From the NCBI RefSeq assembly GCF_029626105.1, contig NZ_JARUBH010000009.1:5952001-6016000 (forward strand): a DNA stretch of 64,000 nucleotides. The letters run 5' to 3'. The stretch is from Solwaraspora sp. WMMD792 (GTDB lineage: Bacteria; Actinomycetota; Actinomycetes; Mycobacteriales; Micromonosporaceae). The notes under the pieces are model-generated. The model was not told the DNA's origin, made no database searches, and worked only from the letters and a program-made list of their open reading frames with translations. Positions 25,787 to 34,110 of the stretch are shown piece by piece (the stretch's first letter is position 1; each line of letters begins with the position of its first letter). The position numbers and the translations under genes were made by a program.

Positions 25787-26419
25787 TCACCTGCCGACTG
25801 GCAACGCGGTGACCTCGTCGTCGGACACCTGGTGGAAATCCTGGTAGTAACAACCGACGGCGCGAAAGTCCGTTGGCCGCAGCGGGCAGACGACCTCGTC
25901 GACCACGTCTTGGAGCGTGCCGATCGCCTCGGCCGAGCCGACCGGCACCGCCAGCACCACCCGGTCCGCACCGAGGCTTCGACTCACGGTGACCGCTGCC
26001 CGGGCCGACGCGCCGGTGGCCAGCCCGTCGTCGACCAGAACGGCGGTCCGGCCGCGCAGGTCCAGCGGCGGCCGGTCGCCCCGGAACAGCCGCTCGCGGC
26101 GGCGCAACTCGGTGGTCTCCTCGGTGGTGATCCGGGCGATCTGTCCCGGGTCGAGCTGGTCGGCGATCTCCGGGTTCAGCACCCGCACCCCGCCCGGCCC
26201 GATCGCGCCGAAGGCGACCTCGGCCGCCGACGGCAGACCGAGTTTGCGGATGACCAGCACGTCGTACGCCACGTCGAGCTGGTCGGCGACCACCGCCGCG
26301 ACCGGTGCCCCGCCCCGCAACAGTCCGAGGACGACGACGTCCGGTCGCCCCCGCAGCTGCGCCAACTGCCCGGCCAACTGCTCCCCGGCGTCGCGGCGGT
26401 CCCGGTAAGCCATCTCCAT
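25787..26419 (-). CDS. Phosphoribosyltransferase-family protein
   Basis: 210 aa with a type I PRTase fold. The PRPP-binding loop is RTAVLVDDGLATGASARAAV near residues 120-140, with the two acidic residues and the TGA turn. The N-terminal part has the Rossmann strand VVVLGLLRGGAPVAAVVADQ and DVLVIRKLGLP, as in the ComF/Hpt-like predicted PRTases often found near stress proteins. The hood region does not identify a base substrate. ATG at 26419 is preferred because TTGAGGA lies just upstream; a second ATG is at 26413. Situated after two CrcB genes. Confidence 0.88.
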   Translation of the reverse strand: MEMAYRDRRDAGEQLAGQLAQLRGRPDVVVLGLLRGGAPVAAVVADQLDVAYDVLVIRKLGLPSAAEVAFGAIGPGGVRVLNPEIADQLDPGQIARITTEETTELRRRERLFRGDRPPLDLRGRTAVLVDDGLATGASARAAVTVSRSLGADRVVLAVPVGSAEAIGTLQDVVDEVVCPLRPTDFRAVGCYYQDFHQVSDDEVTALPVGR

Positions 26420-26474
26420 GTCCTCAAGGTGTACGCCGTTTCCCGCCCGCCCGCCGCCGGGTCGGCGGATTCCA

Positions 26475-26520
26475 CACCGACGGTCGCCGTCACCTTTCCG
26501 CACCGACGGTCGCCGTCACC
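26475..26520. repeat. Two direct 20-base repeats, each a small hairpin
   Basis: CACCGACGGTCGCCGTCACC occurs at 26475-26494 and again at 26501-26520. Each copy contains GACGG-TCG-CCGTC, so the RNA could form two tandem stem-loops after the crcB stop. The second copy overlaps the end of crcB. Possible terminator or RNA-stability element. Confidence 0.5.
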
Positions 26521-26887
26521 CTGCCAGGATGTCGCCGGCCAGGCGGCCGACCAGCAGCGCGGCGAATCCGGCCAGCAGGGTGCCGGTGGCGTAGCCGGCG
26601 GCCGTCCAGCGATCCCGCGCGGAGCCGCCGGCCAGCTGGACCACCTCGTAGGCGAAGGTCGAGTACGTGGTCAGCGCGCCGCAGAGGCCGGTGGCGAGTA
26701 GCCGGGCCAGCCAGCCGGCACCGGCCAGTCCGGCACCGGCGAGTACGCCGATCAGCGCGGCCCCGGCCAGGTTGACCAGGAAGGTGCCCCAGAAGCTGGG
26801 CTGACCGAGTCCCACCACGACCCGGTCGGTGAGGTAGCGAACCAGCGCGCCGACCGCCCCGCCACACATCACCAGGAGCAGACTCAT
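26516..26887 (-). CDS. crcB: Fluoride channel subunit CrcB/Fluc
   Basis: 123 aa with four membrane helices. The family signatures are GGAVGALVRYLTDR in helix 1, GTFLVNLAGAALIGVLAG in helix 2 (Asn of the fluoride path) and GLCGALTTYSTFAYEVV in helix 3, with the broken helix and Phe/Ser/Thr track. Fluc proteins form antiparallel dimers that export fluoride. This copy follows the other CrcB gene by 37 bases. Two adjacent unequal copies suggest a heterodimeric channel, as in many Gram-positive bacteria. A fluoride riboswitch was looked for and not seen. Confidence 0.95.
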   Translation of the reverse strand: MSLLLVMCGGAVGALVRYLTDRVVVGLGQPSFWGTFLVNLAGAALIGVLAGAGLAGAGWLARLLATGLCGALTTYSTFAYEVVQLAGGSARDRWTAAGYATGTLLAGFAALLVGRLAGDILAG

Positions 26888-26924
26888 CCCGTACCTCCCG
26901 AATTTTCCGGATGATCGGGGCGGT

Positions 26925-27359
26925 TCACCGGACCCGCCGCGCGATCCGGTCGGCGAGCGGCCGGGCTGCCGCGCCGCCGAGCCAGACCGCGACCAGCGCG
27001 CCCGCCAGGGTGCCGAGCGCGTAGCCTGCGGCCAGCCAGGGCCGTCCGGCGGCGAGCAGGTCGGCGACCTCCAGAGTCTGGACCGAGAAGGTGGTGAAGC
27101 CGCCGAGTACGCCGGCACCGAGGAACGGCCGGAGCAGCCGGAGCAGCCGGTGCGGGTGGGGCACGGCGGTGACCACCCGCATCAGGACACCGATCAACGC
27201 GCATCCGACGAAATTGGTGACCAGGGTCGGCCAGGGCAGCCCATCCTCGGCCGGGCCCGGCCAGCTGGCGGCGATGCCGTAGCGGGCGGCCGCTCCGGCC
27301 GCTCCGCCGACAGCCACCGCGGCGAGGACCGCCGGTGACGTCGACCCCCGGGGCATCAC
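26925..27359 (-). CDS. crcB: Fluoride channel subunit CrcB/Fluc, second copy
   Basis: 144 aa and four membrane helices. Motifs: GGAAGAAARYGIAA, PWPTLVTNFVGCALIGVLMR and GAGVLGGFTTFSVQTLEVAD; the TTFS segment is the helix 3 break. It is more diverged than the copy at 26516-26887 and has a longer N-terminus and a basic C-terminus. It overlaps the end of the upstream GT-C gene by four bases, so it is translated from a polycistronic message. Likely partner of the neighbouring copy. Confidence 0.93.
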   Translation of the reverse strand: MMPRGSTSPAVLAAVAVGGAAGAAARYGIAASWPGPAEDGLPWPTLVTNFVGCALIGVLMRVVTAVPHPHRLLRLLRPFLGAGVLGGFTTFSVQTLEVADLLAAGRPWLAAGYALGTLAGALVAVWLGGAAARPLADRIARRVR

Positions 27360-28789
27360 CGGTCGGGCCCGTACGTCGGCACCAGCCCGTCACGGTCCGG
27401 CGCGAACGCCTGCGCCTCGGCGACCCGGAGCACAGGGACCCAGCTGAACAGGGCGACCGGGTAGAGCAGGTAGCCGAACCGGGTCGACGGCAGCAGCAGC
27501 GTCGCGGCCAGCAGGCCGAGGCCGCAGATCAGGGCCGCGGTGGCGGCGGTCCGCGGCGGCCGGCGGACCAGCCGCACCGCGATGGCGAATCCGGCGAGCA
27601 GCAGCAACCCGCCGGCGACGATCCGCCCGCCGGGCATCCAGGTGGCGATCAGCATGCCGGGCAGCGGCGAGGCCGCCGGGCTGGAGACCATGCCGGCACC
27701 GAGTGGGAAGCCGAGCACGTTGTGGATCAGCGCGGCGTGATCGACCACTGCCACCGGCAGCAGGGCGAGCAGCGGCAGGGTGATCCCACCGGCCGCGACC
27801 CGACCCACGGCCCGTCGACCACGGGTGGCGGCGTGACAGAGCAGCACCAGCAGGACCGGCCAGGCGAACAGCTTGAGCGCGGCGGCCGCGCCGATGGCCG
27901 TCCCGGCTGCCGCGTACCGGCCGCCGGCGCAGAGCACCAGGGCGAGCAGGGCGAGGGCCAGCACCGGCAGGTCGTCGCCGCCGGTGCTCATGGCCAGCGC
28001 GGCGATCGGCAGTACGGTGCTGAGCTGAGCGGCGCGCACGAGTACCCGATCGCCGGCCGGGCCGGCCCGGCGGCGCGCCAGAGTGAGGGCCGCGGCCAGG
28101 GCGGCGACGGTGGCGACGGCGAACCAGACCCGGGCGTCGGTCCACCAACCGGTGCCGGCCAGCGCCCGGGGCAGACCGAAGATCGCCATCCCGGGCTGGT
28201 ACGGCAGGTACCCGAGTAGCCGTTCGTCCGCCGGCAGCGCCGCGATCTGCTGTTCGGACAGGTACGGGCTGCCGTCGGCGAGCAGCCGGGAGGCACCGCC
28301 GTCGTCGACCACGACCACCTCTTCCTGGGCCCGGTCGGTGCGGCCATCGGCCCGCTGCTCGGCCTGCCGGACCAGGGGCACCGCGACCACCGCCGCCCAG
28401 GTGACTCCGGTCAGCCACGCGCGGGCGACGCCGCCGGTCAGCCACGCGCGGGCGACGCCGCCGGTCAGCCACGCGCGGACGACGCCGCCGGTCAGCCGCT
28501 GGCGGGCCGCGGCGCGCCGGACGACGAGTTGGCCGACCACGACGAGGGCGGCGGCCGCGTAGCCGACAACCGCGACGGCCCCCCAGGCTCGGTGCGGGGC
28601 GAGCGTGGAGGCGACCGCGGTGACCGCCGCGAAGACTGCGGAGAGCAGATAGAGGGCCAGGTCGCCGACGAGGCCGTCGGCGCTCCGGTCCAGTTGCACC
28701 CAGCGGCGGGTGGCGACGGCCCGCCACCGCCGGGCCGGGCCAGCCGGGCGGCGCTGGCGAGCTGCGGGCTCGGCCGCCGTGACGGTCAC
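27356..28789 (-). CDS. Polytopic GT87-like membrane glycosyltransferase, 477 aa
   Basis: About eleven membrane helices with the general GT-C layout. Outer-loop sequence QIAALPADERLLGYLPYQPG and downstream ALKLFAWPVLLVLLCHAATR (helix then Lys-Trp/Phe-Pro) resemble DUF2029/GT87 proteins. An insertion near residues 100-125 consists of three and a half copies of a nine-residue unit WLTGGVARA, from a 27-base DNA repeat. The gene is 22 bases downstream of the GGDEF-EAL gene and overlaps crcB by four bases. Acceptor unknown. The repeats may lengthen a loop next to the first helices. Confidence 0.75.
   Translation of the reverse strand: MTVTAAEPAARQRRPAGPARRWRAVATRRWVQLDRSADGLVGDLALYLLSAVFAAVTAVASTLAPHRAWGAVAVVGYAAAALVVVGQLVVRRAAARQRLTGGVVRAWLTGGVARAWLTGGVARAWLTGVTWAAVVAVPLVRQAEQRADGRTDRAQEEVVVVDDGGASRLLADGSPYLSEQQIAALPADERLLGYLPYQPGMAIFGLPRALAGTGWWTDARVWFAVATVAALAAALTLARRRAGPAGDRVLVRAAQLSTVLPIAALAMSTGGDDLPVLALALLALVLCAGGRYAAAGTAIGAAAALKLFAWPVLLVLLCHAATRGRRAVGRVAAGGITLPLLALLPVAVVDHAALIHNVLGFPLGAGMVSSPAASPLPGMLIATWMPGGRIVAGGLLLLAGFAIAVRLVRRPPRTAATAALICGLGLLAATLLLPSTRFGYLLYPVALFSWVPVLRVAEAQAFAPDRDGLVPTYGPDR
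28410..28490. repeat. Three tandem 27-base repeats within the GT87-like gene
   Basis: Units at 28410, 28437 and 28464 are almost identical, the third differing at one base, and a partial copy follows. They encode in-frame nine-residue repeats, so copy-number change would not shift the frame. Confidence 0.9.
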
Positions 28790-28811
28790 GCCGGCAAGTC
28801 TGACAGAACGG

Positions 28812-31346
28812 TCAGGCTGGCAGGTGCGGTACCTTCTCGTTCCGGTGCCGTTGGCCGGCCCGGCGGGTCTGGTCGATACGGACGACGGCGCCTTCGTCGT
28901 GCAGTGGACTGGCCAGGCTGCCGGGTCGGCCGCCGGATCCGCACTGCAGCGCGGTGAGCAGCCGGTGGGCCGGCATCGGCCGGGCGAACAGGTGTCCCTG
29001 ACCGGCGGTGCAGCCGATCGTCCACAGCGCGCGGCGCTGTGGCTCGCTCTCCACGCCCTCGGCGACGACGGCCAGGCCGAGGCTGCGGCCGAGGTCGACG
29101 GTCGACCGGATGACGGCGGCCGATTCGGAGGAGGTCTCCATGCTCATCACGAACGAACGCGCGATCTTGAGCTCGTGCACCGGGACCCGGGACAGCATGG
29201 ACAGCGACGAGTAGCCGGTGCCGAACTCGTCCAGGGCGAGCCGTACCCCGGCGTCGCGCAGCTGGCCGAGCACCTGGTCGACGACTTCGAGTTGGCTGAG
29301 GGTGAGGGTCTCGGTCAGCTCCAGGATGAGCCGGTCGGGCGGGACGTCGTGGGCCTGCAACCGGGCCAGTACGGCACCGGGGAACCGCCGGTCGAGCAGG
29401 CTACGCGGGGACAGGTTGACCGCGACCGGCAGAACGAAGCCGGATTCGTGCCAGGTGGCGGCGGCGATCAGGGACTGCTCCAGGACCGCGTCGGCGAACG
29501 CGGGGAGCAGACCGGAGCGCTCGACGGTCTCCAGGAAGCGCTTCGGGTCGAGACGGCCCCGGTCGGGGTGCTGCCAGCGGGCGAGCGCCTCGGCGGCGAT
29601 CACCTCCCCGGTGCCGAGGTCGACGATCGGTTGGAAGTCGACGTTGAACTCGTGCTGGGCGACCGCCCGACGCAGGTCTCCGCCGAGCGCCAGCCGGCCG
29701 ACGTCGGCGGTGTCCCGGCTGCGGGCGTAGACGGCGGTCCGGCCGCCGGATCGCTTCGCCTGGTACATCGCCACGTCGGCGCGGCGCAGCAGTTCGGCCA
29801 TTCCGCCGCTGCCCGGTGCGACGGCGATGCCGCCACTGGCCTCGACGTTTATCCGCATGCCATCGAGCTCCATCGGTGCGCAGATCGCGGTGAGCAGCGC
29901 GTCCGCGCGGTGCGCGGCGATCGCGGGAGCCGGCAGCGTGGTCAGCAGTACGGCGAACTCGTCGCCGCCGAGCCGGGCCACCAGGTCACCGGGCTGTACG
30001 TTCGCGGACAGTCGCCGGGCGACCTGGATCAGCACCTTGTCGCCGGCGCCGTGGCCGAGCGTGTCGTTGATCTCCTTGAAGTGGTTGAGGTCGACGAGGA
30101 GCAGCGCGGTGATCCCGCCGGTGCGCCGTCGGCCGAGCAGTTCGGAGCCGTGCTCCATCAGCCGGCGCCGGTTGGCCAGCCCGGTCAGTTCGTCCTGTGC
30201 GGCCTCGCGGGCGTGCCGTTCGGCGTCCTGGTTCAGCTGCCGGTAGAGCGAGGCGTTGCGGACCGCCGTGCACAGTGCGGACGCGAAGGTACGCAGCGTG
30301 TAGTGCTCCCGGTCGGAGAACTTGACCGGGCCGGTCAGGCAGAGCCGCAGGGTGCCGATGCTGAGGGTGCTGCCCGGACCGGCGAGCGGTACGGCGATCA
30401 CGGTCCGCATGTGCGGGGTGGGGGCGCTGCCGGTGGGGCCGTCGTACTGCACACCGTCGCTGTTGCCTTGGACCAGCCGGGCAGGTTCGTTGAGTTCGAC
30501 CTCGACCCGGTCGGTGGAGAACAGGTCGGCGGCCTGCACCACCGCGATGGACAGCACCGCGTCGAGGTCGACGACGTTGAGCGCGTCGGTGGCCCGGGCG
30601 AGCCGCTGCCAGGCCTGCTGGTCGTCGCGGGCCCTGGCATGTCCGGCGTAGGCCAGGTGGATGCAGAGCACTACGGGTGGAATCGTCACCAGCAGCCACT
30701 GGTCCGCCTTGAGGATCAGCAGGATGGCGACGATCAGCGGGAACCGGATCACCGCGCTGGAGATCCTGAGTCCGAGGTTGTGCCGGAAGATGGCGCACAG
30801 TCCGGTTCCGGTGTCGCGGGCAATGACCGGGATGGTGAGCACCTCGTCGAGCACGACCGCTACGACATAGGCGGTGACGAGCGGCCCGAAGAACGCCGCG
30901 CTGTAGATCGCCAGCTCCGGATCCCAGTTCAGCGTGTGTAGGACGGCACCAGCGGCGGCGGCGACGAGCATGTTCTTCGCGACGGCGAAAGTCGCCTTTA
31001 TCCGGGCGATTCGTTGCACGATCATCGCGAGGCCGACGCCCAGGCCGGTGCAGAGCACCACCAGGGTGGCGGGTGCCACCGCGAGTCCGACCAGGATGGC
31101 GACTTCACTCCAGGCGATGGCGTGGGCCGTCGACCGGATACGGACGCGCCATTTGACGGTGACCCCGACTGCGGCGAGGAAGACCAAGGCGGCGACGAGC
31201 GCCAATTCGTCGGGGGTGGTGACCAGCGACCCGGCGACGAGGTAGAGCGACGAGACGCCGACGGCCACCGCACAAACGGCGACGAGACCGACGAGCAGCA
31301 CCAGCTGCCGATCGGTCTCGTTGTCGCGTCGAACCGTGCGGGTCAC
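28812..31346 (-). CDS. Membrane-anchored GGDEF-EAL protein (cyclic-di-GMP turnover)
   Basis: 844 aa. Residues 15-200 hold six or seven membrane helices. A GAF-like segment of about 150 residues follows. The GGDEF domain (about 390-550) has LTGLANRRRLMEHG, FKEINDTLGHGAGDKVL and an intact RLGGDEFAVLL, so diguanylate cyclase activity is possible. The EAL domain (about 575-825) has AAEALARWQHP, LILELTETLTLSQLEVVDQ, LALDEFGTGYSSLSMLSRVP and ELKIARSFV; most phosphodiesterase motifs are present, with DE replacing the usual DD. It may make and degrade cyclic di-GMP. It begins the minus-strand run that ends at 25393. Confidence 0.95.
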   Translation of the reverse strand: MTRTVRRDNETDRQLVLLVGLVAVCAVAVGVSSLYLVAGSLVTTPDELALVAALVFLAAVGVTVKWRVRIRSTAHAIAWSEVAILVGLAVAPATLVVLCTGLGVGLAMIVQRIARIKATFAVAKNMLVAAAAGAVLHTLNWDPELAIYSAAFFGPLVTAYVVAVVLDEVLTIPVIARDTGTGLCAIFRHNLGLRISSAVIRFPLIVAILLILKADQWLLVTIPPVVLCIHLAYAGHARARDDQQAWQRLARATDALNVVDLDAVLSIAVVQAADLFSTDRVEVELNEPARLVQGNSDGVQYDGPTGSAPTPHMRTVIAVPLAGPGSTLSIGTLRLCLTGPVKFSDREHYTLRTFASALCTAVRNASLYRQLNQDAERHAREAAQDELTGLANRRRLMEHGSELLGRRRTGGITALLLVDLNHFKEINDTLGHGAGDKVLIQVARRLSANVQPGDLVARLGGDEFAVLLTTLPAPAIAAHRADALLTAICAPMELDGMRINVEASGGIAVAPGSGGMAELLRRADVAMYQAKRSGGRTAVYARSRDTADVGRLALGGDLRRAVAQHEFNVDFQPIVDLGTGEVIAAEALARWQHPDRGRLDPKRFLETVERSGLLPAFADAVLEQSLIAAATWHESGFVLPVAVNLSPRSLLDRRFPGAVLARLQAHDVPPDRLILELTETLTLSQLEVVDQVLGQLRDAGVRLALDEFGTGYSSLSMLSRVPVHELKIARSFVMSMETSSESAAVIRSTVDLGRSLGLAVVAEGVESEPQRRALWTIGCTAGQGHLFARPMPAHRLLTALQCGSGGRPGSLASPLHDEGAVVRIDQTRRAGQRHRNEKVPHLPA

Positions 31347-31520
31347 ACCCGTTCCTGATCTTGTTGCGCTGCGTGGCCCGCAGAACTACTGCTCGTCATC
31401 GGTAGACGACAGTATCAGTACCATTCGTTGCTGCGCATGGTCTTCCCCTCCACTCGATTGGGCAGTTGGTGCTGCCGGCTCTTGCTGACAGGAGAACCAT
31501 AGAGTTGCGATATGCCACTT

Positions 31521-31544
31521 GCATACGGATAAATGTCCATATGC
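31521..31544. promoter_or_regulatory. Candidate operator upstream of the GGDEF-EAL gene
   Basis: Nine-base arms, eight matched, around TAAATG, lying in an AT-rich island 175 bases upstream of the GGDEF-EAL start. Role inferred from position only. Confidence 0.3.
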
Positions 31545-31817
31545 GCATGATTAGTGAAGATGGCGGCGGTTTGTCACCGTTGGTTATTGATCGCCGACGG
31601 AATGCATTCGAACAGGTTCGCTCATAACCTTATGGATTCCTTAGGCGTGCACGATTTGAGGGCTGTAGTAGGTATCCGCGAAGGTGATCCGGGAAGTGCG
31701 GGTCGGTGGAGAAAGTGGAAGGTGACATCCGGGCCGGCAGGTCGCCGGTACGACCGGCCTGATGCCAACTCTGCCGCCAACCGTGGCGGTCGAGCCAGGG
31801 CCGACTGGTCTGCTCGA

Positions 31818-31823
31818 TAGGCT
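31818..31823 (+). promoter_or_regulatory. -10 hexamer for a leaderless moaC mRNA
   Basis: TAGGCT is followed by seven bases and the GTG at 31831. The surrounding GATAGGCTCG is repeated before moeA. Confidence 0.45.
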
Positions 31824-31830
31824 CGTTCAG

Positions 31831-32322
31831 GTGACCGAGGTACCGAACCTGACCCATGTCGATGAAACGGGCGCTGCGCGGATGGTGGACGTCACCGCCA
31901 AGCCGCCGACCGTCCGCCGTGCCGTGGCAGCGGGACGACTGCGTACCACCGGCGAGGTCGTCGAGTTGCTGCGCCGCGACGGCCTGCCCAAGGGCGACGC
32001 ACTGGCCGTCGCCCGGATCGCCGGCATCATGGGTGCCAAGCGCACCCCCGACCTGGTCCCGCTGTGCCATCCGATCGCGCTGCACGGTGTGGTCGTCGAC
32101 CTGGCGCTGACCGCAGACTCCATCGAGATCACCGCCACGGTGCGGACCGCTGACCGGACCGGGGTCGAGATGGAGGCCCTCACCTCGGTCGCCACCGCCG
32201 GGCTGACCCTGATCGACATGATCAAGGCGGTCGACCCGGCTGCGACGCTGGACGACGTCCGGGTGCTGTCCAAGGAAGGCGGCAAGACCGGCGACTGGCA
32301 CCGTCCGGCGGACCGGCCGTGA
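31831..32322 (+). CDS. moaC: Cyclic pyranopterin monophosphate synthase
   Basis: With MoaA it converts GTP to cyclic pyranopterin monophosphate, the first stable intermediate of molybdenum cofactor. 163 aa, a normal length. Motifs LTHVDETGAARMVDVTAKPP, MGAKRTPDLVPLCHPIALHG and GVEMEALTSVATAGLTLIDM, then KAVDPAATLDDVRVLSKEGG, cover the whole protein and its active site. GTG at 31831 is chosen: conservation begins at NLTHVD and a -10 hexamer is just upstream. A longer in-frame start at 31762 would add 23 unconserved residues. The stop overlaps the mog start by four bases. Confidence 0.97.
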   Translation: MTEVPNLTHVDETGAARMVDVTAKPPTVRRAVAAGRLRTTGEVVELLRRDGLPKGDALAVARIAGIMGAKRTPDLVPLCHPIALHGVVVDLALTADSIEITATVRTADRTGVEMEALTSVATAGLTLIDMIKAVDPAATLDDVRVLSKEGGKTGDWHRPADRP

Positions 32323-32801
32323 GCCCGTACGCCTGGGTGGTGGTCGCCTCCAACCGCGCCGCCGCCGGCGTCTACTCCGACACCAGCGGTCCACTGCTGG
32401 TGTCCGGTCTGCGTGACCTCGGCTGCCGGGTCGACGACCCGTTGGTCGTCGCCGACGGCGAACCGGTCACGCAGGCGCTGCGCCGGGCGGTCGCCGACGG
32501 GGTCCAGCTGGTCGTCACCAGCGGCGGTACCGGGATCACCCCTACCGACCGCACCCCGGAGGCGACCCGCTCGGTGCTCGACTACGAGATCCCGGGGATC
32601 GCCGAGGCGATCCGGGCGGTCAGCCGGTCGGCGGTGCCGACCGCTGCGCTGTCCCGGGGCATCGCCGGGGTGGCCGGTCGTACGTTGATCGTCAACCTGC
32701 CCGGCTCCACCGGCGGTGCCCGCGACGGCCTGGCCGTGCTCGGGCCGATCCTGCGCCACGCGCTCGACCAGCTGGCCGGCGGCGACCACCCCCGCGGCTG
32801 A
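32319..32801 (+). CDS. mog: Molybdopterin adenylyltransferase-type protein MogA/MoaB
   Basis: 160 aa single-domain MogA/MoaB fold that adenylates molybdopterin before metal insertion. Opening WVVVASNRAAAGVYSDTSGP; the MPT-binding signature is VTSGGTGITPTDRTPEATRS near residues 68-87, and AALSRGIAGVAGRTLIVNLP then GSTGGARDGL follow. Start is GTG overlapping the moaC stop (GTGA), so translation is coupled. It may be called MoaB in related genomes; the reaction is the same class. Confidence 0.92.
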   Translation: MSPYAWVVVASNRAAAGVYSDTSGPLLVSGLRDLGCRVDDPLVVADGEPVTQALRRAVADGVQLVVTSGGTGITPTDRTPEATRSVLDYEIPGIAEAIRAVSRSAVPTAALSRGIAGVAGRTLIVNLPGSTGGARDGLAVLGPILRHALDQLAGGDHPRG

Positions 32802-32835
32802 CACCACCGCACCCCGGCCGCACCCGGCCGGCGGA

Positions 32836-32841
32836 TAGGCT
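32836..32841 (+). promoter_or_regulatory. -10 hexamer for a leaderless moeA mRNA
   Basis: TAGGCT followed by six bases and GTG 32848, repeating the arrangement at moaC, so moeA-moaE may have their own promoter inside the cluster. Confidence 0.45.
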
Positions 32842-32847
32842 CGGTCG

Positions 32848-34110
32848 GTGAGCGCCGAACCGACGACCGGCAGGGCCGCCCCGGCCGCCGGGCACCCACC
32901 CGTCGACTGGGGGCAGGCCCGCGCCCTGGTGCACGGCGCCGGCCGGGCCGCGCGCCGCCCGCCGGTCCGGCTGCCGTTGCCGCAGGCCGACGGGGCCACC
33001 CTCGCCGGGCCGCTGACCACCCTGACCGACCTACCGGCCTTCCGTACCGCCAGCGTCGACGGCTGGGCGGTGCGCGGCGGCGCCCCCTGGCGGGTGGTGG
33101 GCCGGGTGCTGGCCGGCGGAGTGCCGCCGGAGTTGTCCGACGACGGCACCGCGGTGCAGATCGCCACCGGCGCGATGGTCCCCGCCGGGGCCACCAGTGT
33201 GCTGCGGGTCGAGGAGTCGACGCGCGACGACACCGGACTGGTACGCGGCGAGCCACGGCCGCAGCCGGAGTGGCGCTCGCCCGGCGAGGAGGCGTCGGCC
33301 GGCGAGGAACTGCTGCCGGCCGGTACGCCGGTCGACCCCGGGGTGATCGGCCTCGCCGCCTCCTGCGGCTACGACGACCTGCCGGTGTATCAGCGGATCC
33401 GGGCCGGCCTGCTGGTCTTCGGCGACGAACTGCTGACCACCGGGCCACCCGGCGCCGGCCGGGTGCGCGACGCGCTCGGCCCGGCGGTGCCCGGATGGCT
33501 ACGCCGGTACGGCTGCGAACTGCCTGCCGAGGCGGTGACCGGGCCGGTCGCCGACACCCTCGCCGCACACGTCGACGGGCTACGGTCGGCGCTGGCCGGC
33601 GCCGATCTGGTCTGTACCACGGGCGGCACCATGCACGGCCCGGTGGACCACCTGCATCCGGCGCTGGCCGAACTCGGTGCCGAGTACGTGGTCAACACGG
33701 TCGCGGTCCGACCCGGGTTCCCGATGCTGGTCGCCCGGGTGACCGGTGCCGACGGGCGGGACCGGTTCGTCGCCGGGCTGCCCGGCAACCCGCAGTCCGC
33801 GATCGTCGCCCTGGTGTCACTGGTCGCGCCGCTGCTCGCCGGGTTGCAGGGCAGGCCGCTGCCGACCCTGCCCCGGCACCGGCTCGGGGCGGCGGTGCCG
33901 GGTCGTGGTGACTTCACCCACCTCGCCCTGGTACGGGTCGATCCGGTGACCGGTACCGCGTACCCGCTGCGGCACGTCGGGTCGGCGATGCTGCGCGGGC
34001 TGGCCGCCGCCGCCGGCTTCGCGGTGATCCCGCCGGGCGGTAGCGGCCGCCCCGACGACGAAGTGTCCGTCGTACCGTTGCCACTGCTGCCCGGGGAGCG
34101 TCTGCCGTGA
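32848..34110 (+). CDS. moeA: Molybdopterin molybdenumtransferase MoeA
   Basis: Inserts molybdate into adenylated molybdopterin. 420 aa, four-domain MoeA. Domain I/II: LTDLPAFRTASVDGWAVRGG, and VQIATGAMVPAGATSVLRVE. Domain III (MogA-like): RIRAGLLVFGDELLTTGPPG, then VCTTGGTMHGPVDHLHPALA, and FVAGLPGNPQSAIVALVSLV, which form the active site; in the middle motif the usual TGGxSxG has Thr-Met, a modest change. C-terminal beta domain ends the protein. Start GTG at 32848, 46 bases after mog, with its own likely leaderless promoter. Overlaps moaE by four bases. Confidence 0.95.
   Translation: MSAEPTTGRAAPAAGHPPVDWGQARALVHGAGRAARRPPVRLPLPQADGATLAGPLTTLTDLPAFRTASVDGWAVRGGAPWRVVGRVLAGGVPPELSDDGTAVQIATGAMVPAGATSVLRVEESTRDDTGLVRGEPRPQPEWRSPGEEASAGEELLPAGTPVDPGVIGLAASCGYDDLPVYQRIRAGLLVFGDELLTTGPPGAGRVRDALGPAVPGWLRRYGCELPAEAVTGPVADTLAAHVDGLRSALAGADLVCTTGGTMHGPVDHLHPALAELGAEYVVNTVAVRPGFPMLVARVTGADGRDRFVAGLPGNPQSAIVALVSLVAPLLAGLQGRPLPTLPRHRLGAAVPGRGDFTHLALVRVDPVTGTAYPLRHVGSAMLRGLAAAAGFAVIPPGGSGRPDDEVSVVPLPLLPGERLP

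Larger units (their letters stand above)
31347..31830. other. 480-base divergent intergenic region, moaC and GGDEF-EAL
   Basis: No gene is supported. The stretch 31490-31640 is markedly AT-rich for this genome. An inverted repeat GCATACGGA/TCCATATGC (one mismatch) at 31521-31544 could be an operator. A short open frame at 31554-31820 has unbiased codons and no homology that I can recall. Confidence 0.5.

Noticed and set aside
31554-31820. 88 aa frame upstream of moaC
   Set aside because: Unbiased codons and no ribosome site; lies in a low-GC regulatory gap.
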